In this document: in pieces, positions 16,295 to 23,570 of the stretch | Layout: the number at the start of each line of letters is the position of its first letter | How positions within the stretch are numbered: position 1 is the first letter of the stretch | Assembly (NCBI RefSeq): GCF_959608125.1 | Contig: NZ_CAUHPG010000022.1 | Span: forward strand, 1-38,653 | Length of the DNA: 38,653 bases | Source of the DNA: an uncultured Slackia sp. | Lineage (GTDB): Bacteria; Actinomycetota; Coriobacteriia; Coriobacteriales; Eggerthellaceae | Direction of reading: 5' to 3' | Translations under genes and position numbers: made by a program | Notes under the pieces: generated by a model | What the model was told of the DNA's origin: nothing | The model's input: the letters and a program-made list of their open reading frames with translations, nothing else | Databases searched by the model: none

Positions 16295-16322
16295 TTTACT
16301 TTTAATTTGTGCGAGGTATACT
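16295..16322 (+). promoter_or_regulatory. promoter of the rpmH operon
   Basis: -35 TTTACT (16295-16300), a 16-base spacer, -10 TATACT (16317-16322). The start codon of rpmH is about 55 bases downstream. Confidence 0.6.
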
Positions 16323-16377
16323 CGTACGGCTATTCATCAAAGGATTATGGTTTCTGTCCGTTTGAAAGGGAGTCGAT

Positions 16378-16512
16378 ATGAAGCGCACTTATCAGCCGAA
16401 TAAGCGCAAGCGCGCCAAGTGCCACGGTTTCCGTGCCCGCATGGCTACCAAGGGTGGTCGTGCTGTCTTGGCCGCACGTCGCGCCAAGGGCCGCAAGCGT
16501 CTTTGCGTGTAA
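16378..16512 (+). CDS. rpmH: 50S ribosomal protein L34
   Basis: Small basic protein of the large ribosomal subunit. The 44 residues read MKRTYQPNKRKRAKCHGF then RMATKGGRAVLAARRAKGRKRL, the complete L34 pattern. The ATG follows AAGGGAG. First gene of the rpmH-rnpA-yidD-yidC-jag series leading rightward from oriC; rnpA begins 15 bases after its stop. Confidence 0.97.
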   Translation: MKRTYQPNKRKRAKCHGFRARMATKGGRAVLAARRAKGRKRLCV

Positions 16513-16527
16513 CGAAAGGTCATCGGT

Positions 16528-16884
16528 TTGAAATCGACCATTAAGTCGAGCGCCGATATATCCCTTCTTTTCTCGCAAGGAAAAAAATTCAGCACGCCGT
16601 TTCTTACGGTTATGGTGCTGAAGCATTGCAATCAACACGACCATGAGATCGATCATGGTCGTGTTGCTTTTATTGCGGGAAAAAAGTCAGGAAATGCCGT
16701 TTGGCGCAACGGCGCGAAACGACGCATGAGGGAAATCGCCCGCGCATGCGGTGCACCGTGGGACGGCTATGACGTTGTGTTTCTGGCCCGTGCTCCTATT
16801 CTCAAGGCGTCTTATAGTAAAGTGAGTACCGCGTGTTCTAAGGCCCTGTCGAAGGCAGGGCTTGTGAAGTCTGCTTCGCGATAA
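16528..16884 (+). CDS. rnpA: ribonuclease P protein component
   Basis: Protein subunit of RNase P, which trims tRNA 5' leaders together with the M1 RNA. The 118-residue product has the RNR signature GNAVWRNGAKRRMREIAR, with the usual second Val replaced by Trp. A beta strand VVFLARAPI and a C-terminal helix follow. The start is a TTG at 16528 with GAAAGG eight bases upstream. It is directly after rpmH, the near-universal order. Confidence 0.92.
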   Translation: MKSTIKSSADISLLFSQGKKFSTPFLTVMVLKHCNQHDHEIDHGRVAFIAGKKSGNAVWRNGAKRRMREIARACGAPWDGYDVVFLARAPILKASYSKVSTACSKALSKAGLVKSASR

Positions 16885-16912
16885 TGCTCCGGGCGGATAC
16901 GAGAAGGTGCAT

Positions 16913-17170
16913 ATGATGATCAAGGCGGCATGGTCGTTTATTCGAGCGCTGCCGAAAAACGCTGCGCTCGCATTGATAAGAGTGTATCGCATTGCCATAT
17001 CCCCTCTTTTCCCCGCGTGTTGTCGCTATATTCCCACGTGTTCCGAATATGGACTCATCGCCATCCAGCGATTCGGGTTCATTCGTGGGGGATGGCTGAC
17101 TGTCAAGAGGATATGCAGGTGTCATCCCTTCCATCCCGGAGGCTATGACCCTGTGCCCGACGAACTGTAG
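16913..17170 (+). CDS. yidD: membrane protein insertion efficiency factor YidD
   Basis: Small membrane-associated protein that aids YidC-dependent insertion. The 85 residues contain the family hallmark RVYRIAISPLFPACCRYIPTCSEY followed by GGWLTVKRICRCHPFHPGGYDPVP, with all conserved Cys present. The ATG at 16913 follows AGAAGG at five bases; an upstream GTG (16907) and the next ATG (16916) are alternatives. It lies between rnpA and yidC as in most bacteria. Confidence 0.92.
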   Translation: MMIKAAWSFIRALPKNAALALIRVYRIAISPLFPACCRYIPTCSEYGLIAIQRFGFIRGGWLTVKRICRCHPFHPGGYDPVPDEL

Positions 17171-17184
17171 AAAGGTGTAAGTCA

Positions 17185-17955
17185 ATGTGGGACGCGTTTA
17201 AAGATTGGATATTCAGCTGTATCCAATTCTTCTTTAATTTCGTTGGCGACTGGGGTCTCGCGATCATCGTCATCACGGTCATCTTCCGCGCGATCGTCGC
17301 CCCGATCATGCACAAGCAGATCAAATCGAACTTCCAGATGCAGAAGATCCAGCCTCTGATCAAGGAAGTCCAGACTAAGTTCTCCAACGACCCCGTTCGC
17401 ATGAACGAGGAGATGCAGAAGCTTTACGCCGAGACCAAGTTCAATCCTCTGGCGGGCTGCCTGCCCATGCTTCTGCAGATGCCTATCTTCCTTGCCATGT
17501 TCCAGACCCTTCGTGAACTGGGCGGACGCCAGGGGGAGACCGCGTACACGTTCTACGGCATGGTTCCCGACCTGACCCAGACCCCCTCGGGCGTCTTCAG
17601 CGACGGCTTCATGGCGTTCTTCCCGTATCTGGTCCTGATGCTGGTGTTCGCCGGCGCGACCTTCCTGCCCATGGTGCTGCAGAACATCCACAACGACAGC
17701 GCGCAGCGTAACCAGATGTTGATCATGGGCGGCATCATGACCCTCATGATGCTCTGGATTTCCTGGGGTTCGCCCGCAGGCGTTCTGCTGTTCTGGGGCA
17801 CGTCTTCTGTCATCGGCATCCTGCAGAGCCAGCTGACCATGCGCATCCTGAAGAAGGAAGAGGCCGCGAAAGAGGCCGAGCAGATCGAGGTTCAGCCGGT
17901 GAAGGTCAACGTCGAGCGCAAGGTGAAGAAGAAGCGCCCGACCAAGAAGCGTTAA
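17185..17955 (+). CDS. yidC: membrane protein insertase YidC/Oxa1
   Basis: Inserts membrane proteins alone or with SecYEG. The 256-residue product has the Oxa1/YidC core: an N-terminal transmembrane helix (about 23-42) with the conserved groove Arg35 (VIFRAIVAPI), a charged cytoplasmic hairpin, helices around 95-113 (LPMLLQMPIFLAMF), 148-165, 180-198 and 205-222, and a Lys/Arg-rich tail ending KKKRPTKKR that probably binds ribosomes. There is no large periplasmic domain, as expected for Gram-positive types. The ATG follows AAAGGTG, 14 bases after yidD. Confidence 0.95.
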   Translation: MWDAFKDWIFSCIQFFFNFVGDWGLAIIVITVIFRAIVAPIMHKQIKSNFQMQKIQPLIKEVQTKFSNDPVRMNEEMQKLYAETKFNPLAGCLPMLLQMPIFLAMFQTLRELGGRQGETAYTFYGMVPDLTQTPSGVFSDGFMAFFPYLVLMLVFAGATFLPMVLQNIHNDSAQRNQMLIMGGIMTLMMLWISWGSPAGVLLFWGTSSVIGILQSQLTMRILKKEEAAKEAEQIEVQPVKVNVERKVKKKRPTKKR

Positions 17956-18007
17956 AAGAGTTCGTTCGCCGGGCGCCGTTCCGGCGCTGTCAAAGAAAGG
18001 ACCCGTC

Positions 18008-18574
18008 ATGGCCGAGGAAGATATCATGGCCGAAGAGGGCATCGTCGAGGAGGATGCTCCTCGTGAGCTGAAGGGCGACACCGCCCATACCGAGATGATC
18101 GAGCTGACCGAAGAGGAGCTCGACCGCGTGGCCGACACCGCCATCGACGCGCTCCAGGGCATCCTGAAGCATTTCGACGTCGGCGAAGTGACCATCGACG
18201 AATACGAGGGCGACGAAGGCGAGCTGATCCTGGATATCACCGGCGACAACCTGGCTATCCTGATCGGTCGCCATGGCAAGACCCTCGATGCGCTGCAGTT
18301 CATCATTTCCGCCATCACCACGCGCACGCTCGGCTTCCGCTATCCCGTGGTGGTCGACGTCGAAGGCTACAAGAACCGCCAGCGTCAGAAGCTCGAGTCC
18401 ATTGCCGAATCGGCCGCCCGCCGCGCCGTTTCCCAGGACCGCAATATCAAGTTGCGTCCGATGACTCCGTACGAGCGCCGCATCGTCCATCTCGCCCTGC
18501 GCGACCGCGACGATGTGGAGACCGCTTCCGAGGGCGAGGGCAGTGCCCGCCACGTGGTGGTCATTCCCCGCTAG
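18008..18574 (+). CDS. khpB: KH-R3H RNA-binding protein Jag/KhpB
   Basis: RNA-binding protein (Jag/KhpB/EloR family), linked in other bacteria to cell elongation and RNA control, often with KhpA. The 188-residue product has an acidic N-terminus, a KH domain with the loop ILIGRHGKTLDALQ (about 87-100), and an R3H domain with RPMTPYERRIVH (about 155-167). The separate Jag-N domain of Bacillus homologues is missing, making it a short form. The ATG follows AAAGGA. It follows yidC by about 50 bases and ends in a strong terminator. Confidence 0.92.
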   Translation: MAEEDIMAEEGIVEEDAPRELKGDTAHTEMIELTEEELDRVADTAIDALQGILKHFDVGEVTIDEYEGDEGELILDITGDNLAILIGRHGKTLDALQFIISAITTRTLGFRYPVVVDVEGYKNRQRQKLESIAESAARRAVSQDRNIKLRPMTPYERRIVHLALRDRDDVETASEGEGSARHVVVIPR

Positions 18575-18626
18575 CGGATACGATTCGACCAGATCGAGCG
18601 GCTTTCCGACCGCGGGAAGCCGCCGC

Positions 18627-18657
18627 AACGCCGCCCTTTCCGGGGCGGCGTTTTTTA
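18627..18657 (+). terminator. intrinsic terminator of the rpmH-khpB operon
   Basis: Nine-bp stem AACGCCGCC/GGCGGCGTT (18627-18635 with 18644-18652), followed by a T run. It separates the rpmH-khpB transcript from rsmG. Confidence 0.85.
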
Positions 18658-18738
18658 TGGGTGCCGTGCCGCGCGGGTCGCGATGCGCGGGCTCGGATAC
18701 AATGGCAATGCCGTACCGAATATGCGAAAGAGGTGGAT

Positions 18739-19449
18739 ATGGGCCGCTTGGCGGACATCATGGCGCAATGCCATGGCATCGATATCGACGAGGGTCAGGA
18801 GCGCTTGCTCATGGACGACCTGCACGCGATCATGAAGGTGAACGAGACGATGAACCTCACCAGGATTCTTTCCGAAGAGGGCGGCATCGTGCTTCACTTG
18901 GAAGACAGCCTGACCGGCCTTCCGTTCGTCGCGGACGCGCCCGCTGGCCTGTATGCCGACCTCGGCACCGGCGGCGGCTTTCCCGGCATGCCGATGTGCA
19001 TCATGACGGGCAGGCAGACCCTGCTCGTCGATTCGGTCCAGAAGAAGGTGCGTGCGCTCGAGGGCGTCGCCGCACAGCTCGGTCTGGGCGACAAGGTGGA
19101 CGTGTATGCGGGCAGAATCGAGGATCTTGGACGCGAACGCGCCGGCGAATTCTCGGTTCTCACGGCGCGCGCGTTGAGCGCCCTGGGGTCGTTGATGGAG
19201 CTCGCCTCGCCGCTGTTGAAACGCGGCGGCCGTCTTGTGTGCTACAAAGCGCAGCCGTCGGAAGAGGAGTTGTCTTGTGCCCTGGGCATTCAGGATACGG
19301 TGGGGCTCACGCTTGTCGAGCGCCGCGATTTCTCGCTGAGCGACGGCTCCACGCGCTGCATCTTCGTGTTCGAGAAAACGGGCAAGCCGCGCGTCAAACT
19401 TCCGCGCAGGGTCGGCCTGGCCCAGAAGGACCCGCTGCGCCCGCGCTAA
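18739..19449 (+). CDS. rsmG: 16S rRNA (guanine-N7) methyltransferase RsmG
   Basis: Methylates G527 (E. coli numbering) of 16S rRNA using S-adenosylmethionine. From the ATG at 18739 (after AAAGAGG) it has 236 residues. It carries MNLTRI, the SAM-binding loop LYADLGTGGGFPGMP and the acidic DSVQKKV motif, followed by VLTARALSAL. The upstream open frame to 18661 overlaps the terminator and lacks a ribosome site. TACAAT at 18698-18703 may be its -10. In Bacillus, mnmE and mnmG lie between jag and this gene; here they are absent. Confidence 0.94.
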   Translation: MGRLADIMAQCHGIDIDEGQERLLMDDLHAIMKVNETMNLTRILSEEGGIVLHLEDSLTGLPFVADAPAGLYADLGTGGGFPGMPMCIMTGRQTLLVDSVQKKVRALEGVAAQLGLGDKVDVYAGRIEDLGRERAGEFSVLTARALSALGSLMELASPLLKRGGRLVCYKAQPSEEELSCALGIQDTVGLTLVERRDFSLSDGSTRCIFVFEKTGKPRVKLPRRVGLAQKDPLRPR

Positions 19450-19458
19450 GGGAGGTTT

Positions 19459-19489
19459 GCCAAAAACTCCCGTGGCGGGAGGTTTTGGC
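19459..19489. terminator. hairpin after rsmG
   Basis: Fourteen-base arms (19459-19472 with 19476-19489) pair with one mismatch around a 3-base loop. No T tract follows, so it may act as an RNA-stabilising hairpin or a weak terminator. Confidence 0.45.
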
Positions 19490-19532
19490 GAGATACGCCG
19501 CTCGTCATCGACCATGCCGCGCGGTCGCGCGT

Positions 19533-19548
19533 TGTTTCACGTGAAACA
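19533..19548. promoter_or_regulatory. parS site 2
   Basis: Perfect TGTTTCACGTGAAACA about 90 bases upstream of the parA -10. Confidence 0.95.
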
Positions 19549-19633
19549 TGCTGCGGCTGTCTGGCTTTTTCATGCGTGATTTAAAGAAAAAGAGCGGGTT
19601 TCCAATACGACGATATGCCGTGCCGCCGAACGG

Positions 19634-19639
19634 TATAAT
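19634..19639 (+). promoter_or_regulatory. -10 box of the parAB promoter
   Basis: Perfect TATAAT located between parS sites 2 and 3, with no recognisable -35. Expected transcription start is near 19646, which places parS site 3 in the transcribed leader. Confidence 0.5.
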
Positions 19640-19682
19640 AACGAAATCGAGTGATTCGGCCGTATCGTCATCATCGGCCGGA

Positions 19683-19698
19683 TGTTTCACGTGAAACA
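19683..19698. promoter_or_regulatory. parS site 3
   Basis: Perfect TGTTTCACGTGAAACA between the putative -10 and the parA start codon, 150 bases from site 2. Confidence 0.95.
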
Positions 19699-19776
19699 TC
19701 GTTTTCTACACATCGGCGAAGCTTTTTGCTCAAAAGCCGTATTCATGGGGCCATCGCCGCGTTCGAGGAGGAATCC

Positions 19777-20781
19777 GTGGGATTGTTTGATAGTTTCAAG
19801 CGTCAAGTGAGCCATCACGAAACGCCCGAGGTTTCGATTCCTCCCGCTTCTCACGATCAAGGAAAAGACGAAGAGCTTGAGGACGTGCGCGTCGTCGAGC
19901 GCGAAGTCGCTGCCGAGCCGGTCGAAGACGAGCAGGTCGAGGAGAGCGTTCATACGTTCGTCGCCACGCCGCTGCGTACGTATGCCGATAAAAAACCGGT
20001 GAAGCATGTGGTGGGTGCGACCAAGGTCATCGCCATTCTGAACCAGAAGGGCGGAGTCGGAAAATCGACGACGGCCATCAATCTTGGCGCCGCTTTGGGC
20101 GAACTGGGGAAACAGGTTCTGCTGGTCGACCTCGACCCCCAGGGCAACACTTCGAGCGGTTTGGGTATCGAAAAAGGCGAGCTCGATCGCTGTGTCTACG
20201 ACGTTTTGATCGACGACGAGACCACGCTGCTCGATGTGATCGTTCCCGACGTGTGCGACGGTTTGGACGTCGCTCCCGCGACCATCAATCTCGCCGGCGC
20301 CGAGGTGGAACTTGTATCCGCCATGGCACGCGAGAACAGGCTCAAGGAAGCTATCGGTTCGGTTCGCGGCAAGTACGATTACGTGTTCATCGACTGTCCT
20401 CCGTCGCTCGGTCTCCTGACGGTGAATGCCCTTGTCGCCGCCGACAAGCTGCTCATTCCGATTCAGTGCGAGTTTTACGCGCTTGAAGGCGTGACCAAGC
20501 TGCTCGATTCCATGAAGCGCGTCAAAACGTATCTCAATCCTTCGCTCGATATCTTCGGCGTGTTGTTGACTATGTACGACGGTCGCACGACGTTGTCCAA
20601 GCAGGTGGCAAGCGAGGTGCGCGGCTTTTTCGAGAAGCTGGTGTTCGATGCGGTCATTCCACGTTCTGTAAAGGTGTCCGAGGCGCCGAGCTTCGGTCAG
20701 CCCATTACCGAATACGACCCCACGGGCAAGGGCGCGCAGGCATACCGTGCGTTGGCGAAGGAAGTGGTGCGTCGTGGCTAG
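19777..20781 (+). CDS. parA: chromosome partitioning ATPase ParA/Soj
   Basis: Deviant Walker ATPase that, with ParB and parS, segregates origins and may influence DnaA. The 334-residue product has an unusual acidic N-terminal extension of about 80 residues rich in Glu, Asp and Val. Deviant Walker A KGGVGKST follows at 91-98, then LLVDLDPQGN and DYVFIDCPPSLGLL. The GTG at 19777 follows GAGGAGGAA. The longer frame beginning at 19651 would translate parS site 3 and is rejected. parB overlaps its 3' end by eight bases. Confidence 0.95.
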   Translation: MGLFDSFKRQVSHHETPEVSIPPASHDQGKDEELEDVRVVEREVAAEPVEDEQVEESVHTFVATPLRTYADKKPVKHVVGATKVIAILNQKGGVGKSTTAINLGAALGELGKQVLLVDLDPQGNTSSGLGIEKGELDRCVYDVLIDDETTLLDVIVPDVCDGLDVAPATINLAGAEVELVSAMARENRLKEAIGSVRGKYDYVFIDCPPSLGLLTVNALVAADKLLIPIQCEFYALEGVTKLLDSMKRVKTYLNPSLDIFGVLLTMYDGRTTLSKQVASEVRGFFEKLVFDAVIPRSVKVSEAPSFGQPITEYDPTGKGAQAYRALAKEVVRRG

Positions 20782-21706
20782 GAGTGCAAAGGGCGGCTTG
20801 GGCCGTGGTTTGAGTTCTTTGATCGGCGGCTACGAGGCCGCTGCGGAAGAGAACGCCGAGGGCCTTGTCGCGAACGGCGGCGAAGGAGAGGCTGTCGCGG
20901 TCGATTCCGAGGGAAGCGCCCGCGTGTCGGACGAAGTGGCGCTCGAGCGCATCTTTCCGAATCCCGATCAGCCCCGTAGGCAGTTCGACCCCGAAGAGCT
21001 CCAGGAGCTTTCCGATTCGATCGCGCGCGATGGGCTGTTGCAGCCAATCCTGGTCAGGGAGTCGGGCGACGGCTATGAAATCATCGCAGGGGAGCGTCGC
21101 TGGCAGGCAAGCCGCCTTGCGGGCCTCGAGAAGGTTCCGGTGCGTATCAAGAATGCCGACGACGATAAAGTTCTCGAACTGGCGATGATCGAGAATCTGC
21201 AACGAAGCGACCTGAACCCCATGGAAGAGGCGTACGGCTACAAGCGCATGATGGAAAGCGGCAATAAAACGCAGGCCGATGTGGCCGCTGCCGTGTCGAA
21301 GGGACGCTCTACGATCGCCAATGCGCTGCGTCTGCTCGACTTGCCCGAAGACGCCCAGCAGCTTCTGCTCGAAGAGAAGATCGCCGCCGGACACGCCCGC
21401 GCGATCCTTTCCATCCCGTCGGATGAGGGCAGGCGAAAACTCACCGAGAAGCTGCGCGAAGAAAAGCTTTCCGTACGCGAAGCCGAGGCTCTTGCCAGGC
21501 TGATCGCGGGCAAAGAGGCCGCGTCGAAGAAGCCGCCGAAGCCGCCTGCGTCGCCGCTGTATAAGAAAGCCGCCAAGTCGCTCGGCGATGCGTTTCATAC
21601 CAAGGTGCGCATCAGGAGCGCGAACGGCAAGAATAAAATCGAGATCGAGTTCAAAGACGAAGAGGATTTGCAGCGAATCTTCGATATGATGAGCAATCCC
21701 GAATAA
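20774..21706 (+). CDS. parB: chromosome partitioning protein ParB/Spo0J
   Basis: CTP-dependent clamp that loads at parS and spreads. The 310-residue product starts ARSAKGGLGRGLSSLIGG, as typical ParB proteins do. It has box I NPDQPRRQFDPEEL, the CTP-binding box II GERRWQASRLAG, the helix-turn-helix TQADVAAAVSKGRSTIANALRLLDLP, and a C-terminal dimer domain. The GTG at 20774 overlaps the parA stop, so the two are translationally coupled. Three perfect parS sites for it occur in this window. Confidence 0.95.
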   Translation: MARSAKGGLGRGLSSLIGGYEAAAEENAEGLVANGGEGEAVAVDSEGSARVSDEVALERIFPNPDQPRRQFDPEELQELSDSIARDGLLQPILVRESGDGYEIIAGERRWQASRLAGLEKVPVRIKNADDDKVLELAMIENLQRSDLNPMEEAYGYKRMMESGNKTQADVAAAVSKGRSTIANALRLLDLPEDAQQLLLEEKIAAGHARAILSIPSDEGRRKLTEKLREEKLSVREAEALARLIAGKEAASKKPPKPPASPLYKKAAKSLGDAFHTKVRIRSANGKNKIEIEFKDEEDLQRIFDMMSNPE

Positions 21707-21717
21707 CGAAGGTTTCG

Positions 21718-21752
21718 AGGCCCCGGGCGCATGCGCTGTCGGGGCCTTGTTC
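21718..21752 (+). terminator. probable terminator of parAB
   Basis: Eight-bp stem AGGCCCCG/CGGGGCCT (21718-21725 with 21740-21747), ending TTGTTCG. The T tract is weak, so read-through into rlmN is possible. Confidence 0.45.
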
Positions 21753-21774
21753 GATACACGCCGAAGGAGAACCA

Positions 21775-22797
21775 ATGGCACAAGGAATTGAAGCGTATTC
21801 GTACGAAGGCATCTGCGCCCTGATGAAGGAATGGGGCCAGCCCGGATTCCGCGCAAAGCAGCTCATGCAGTGGCTGTATCAGAAAGGCGTCGATTCCTAT
21901 GACGATATGAGCAATCTGCCTGCGGCCCTGAAGGAGCGTCTTGAAAAAGAAGCGCCTCTGCATCGCGCCGAAGTTATCGACAAGCGCGTGTCGACCGACG
22001 GAACGAGGAAATACATCGTACGTTTCTCCGATGGCGCCGCAGCCGAGATGGTAGCCATCCCCTCGCAGGATCGCCTGACGGTATGCTTCTCCACTCAGGT
22101 GGGTTGCGCTATGGGCTGCATTTTCTGCGCGACCGGCAAAGAGGGCTTCACGCGCAATCTGCTGCCGGGCGAAATGGTCGATCAGGTGCTCATCGCCCAG
22201 AAGGATATGGGTATGCGCGTGACCAATCTGGTCGGCATGGGGCAGGGCGAGCCGTTCTTGAACTACGACAACGTCATGGCAGCCATGAGGCTCGTCAATT
22301 CGCCTGATGGCTTGAATATCGGCGCCCGCAAAATCACTCTTTCCACGTGCGGCATTCTGTCGGGCATCAGGAAGTTCGCGCACGAGCCCGAGCAGTTCAC
22401 GATGGCTATCTCGCTGCATTCCGCGGTGCAGAAGACCCGCGACGTGCTTATGCCGTCCATGGTCCATCAGAGCCTGACCGACCTGAAGCAGGATATCCGC
22501 GCCTATCAGGAGGAGTCCGGTCGCCGCGTGACGTACGAATACGTGATGATCGACGGCCTGAATGACGACGACGAGCACCTCGGCGCCCTGATCGACTTCT
22601 GCCGTGGCACCATGTGCCACGTGAACCTCATCCCGATCAACGAAATCGAGGGTTCGGTGCTGCAGCCCAGCAGTGAAAAGACCGTGAATCGCTTCGTCGC
22701 CGAACTCGAGAAGCGCGGCATCGAGGCGACGCTTCGCAATTCGCGCGGCTCCGACATCGCCGGCGCCTGCGGCCAGCTCAAGAATATGCGTCGTTAA
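21775..22797 (+). CDS. rlmN: 23S rRNA/tRNA (adenine-C2) methyltransferase RlmN
   Basis: Radical-SAM enzyme that methylates C2 of A2503 in 23S rRNA and A37 in some tRNAs, aiding translation fidelity. The 340-residue product has the N-terminal accessory domain and the cluster motif CAMGCIFC (Cys111, 115, 118). It also shows GMGQGEPFLNYDNV and the C-terminal catalytic Cys in GACGQL near residue 332. The Cfr-type resistance function is not implied. The ATG follows GAAGGAGAA. It sits alone between parB and a bidirectional terminator. Confidence 0.95.
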   Translation: MAQGIEAYSYEGICALMKEWGQPGFRAKQLMQWLYQKGVDSYDDMSNLPAALKERLEKEAPLHRAEVIDKRVSTDGTRKYIVRFSDGAAAEMVAIPSQDRLTVCFSTQVGCAMGCIFCATGKEGFTRNLLPGEMVDQVLIAQKDMGMRVTNLVGMGQGEPFLNYDNVMAAMRLVNSPDGLNIGARKITLSTCGILSGIRKFAHEPEQFTMAISLHSAVQKTRDVLMPSMVHQSLTDLKQDIRAYQEESGRRVTYEYVMIDGLNDDDEHLGALIDFCRGTMCHVNLIPINEIEGSVLQPSSEKTVNRFVAELEKRGIEATLRNSRGSDIAGACGQLKNMRR

Positions 22798-22844
22798 GGA
22801 AGGGGCTGGCGCCTTGTGCGCCTGCCCGCCTGAGCGAAGGCAAG

Positions 22845-22875
22845 AAAAAAGCCACCCGATCGGGTGGCTTTTTTT
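22845..22875. terminator. bidirectional terminator between rlmN and rubrerythrin
   Basis: Perfect palindrome (stem AAAAAAGCCACCCG and its complement) with A and T tracts at both ends. It can end both converging transcripts. Confidence 0.9.
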
Positions 22876-22896
22876 GCGGACCGAACGAAAGATTCG

Positions 22897-23391
22897 TTAC
22901 AGAGCCTCGGCGGCCTTCTTGTAGCCGGCCTTATGGGCGCCTTCGAATTTCGCGGTCATCTCGAAGAAGTGGGCGATGTCTTCGAAGCCCTCTTCGCGTG
23001 CAATCTTGGCGAACTCGGGGTACATGCTTTCTTCCTCGTACTGCTCGCCGGCAGCGGCGCTTTCGAGGTTCTCCTTCACGCCGCCGAACATACCCAGATA
23101 CACTGCCTCGGCGAGCGCGTGGGCGGTCTCTTCGGCCATGGGGCGGTCGAATGCAGCGGCGGCCGCATCTTCGCCGGCCTCTTCGGCGATGTGCTTCCAC
23201 AGGGTGTACTTGCGGTTGGCCTGGGACTCGCCGGCGAACGCGGCAGCGAGGTTCTCGGCGGTCTTGGTGCCGGTCACGTCAGCGGGCTGATACTCGACGA
23301 ATGCGGCCTGGCCGGCGTGGCACATGGGGCATTCTTCGGGAGCGGAACCGACGTGCAGATAACCGCAGACCTTGCAACGATAGATTTTCAT
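22897..23391 (-). CDS. reverse rubrerythrin
   Basis: Peroxide- and oxygen-detoxifying diiron protein of anaerobes. In the 164-residue product the rubredoxin domain is at the N-terminus (CKVCG at 6-10, CPMC at 21-24), followed by the four-helix ferritin-like domain with ExxH-type ligands in FAGESQANRKY, MAEETAHA, EQYEEESMYPEF and FEDIAHFFE. Classical rubrerythrin has the opposite order, so this belongs to the reverse class. The ATG follows AAAGGGG. It is transcribed divergently from ddl; an 8-bp inverted repeat lies in the shared upstream region. Confidence 0.93.
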   Translation of the reverse strand: MKIYRCKVCGYLHVGSAPEECPMCHAGQAAFVEYQPADVTGTKTAENLAAAFAGESQANRKYTLWKHIAEEAGEDAAAAAFDRPMAEETAHALAEAVYLGMFGGVKENLESAAAGEQYEEESMYPEFAKIAREEGFEDIAHFFEMTAKFEGAHKAGYKKAAEAL

Positions 23392-23482
23392 GGTGGTACC
23401 CCTTTTCTTACGAGAAACCGAAATATTTATCGGTGAATCAATGATAATGCTTCGGTGTGTTCCCGCGAAGGAACTTCATAAC

Positions 23483-23502
23483 ATATATCCGTTGGGATAT
23501 AT
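23483..23502. promoter_or_regulatory. inverted repeat in the rubrerythrin-ddl intergenic region
   Basis: ATATATCC, a 4-base gap, then GGATATAT. It is a possible operator or promoter element for one of the divergent genes. The regulator is unknown, and it does not match a Fur or PerR box that I recognise. Confidence 0.4.
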
Positions 23503-23570
23503 TGATGCGGCAAAGAAGAGTCCTCTTGCGCCGTGCGGCGCAAGAACATCGTAGACGGTAAGGACGGACA

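Noticed and set aside
19651..19776. N-terminal extension of ParA
   Set aside because: It would translate parS site 3, and a strong GAGGAGGAA ribosome site precedes the internal GTG.
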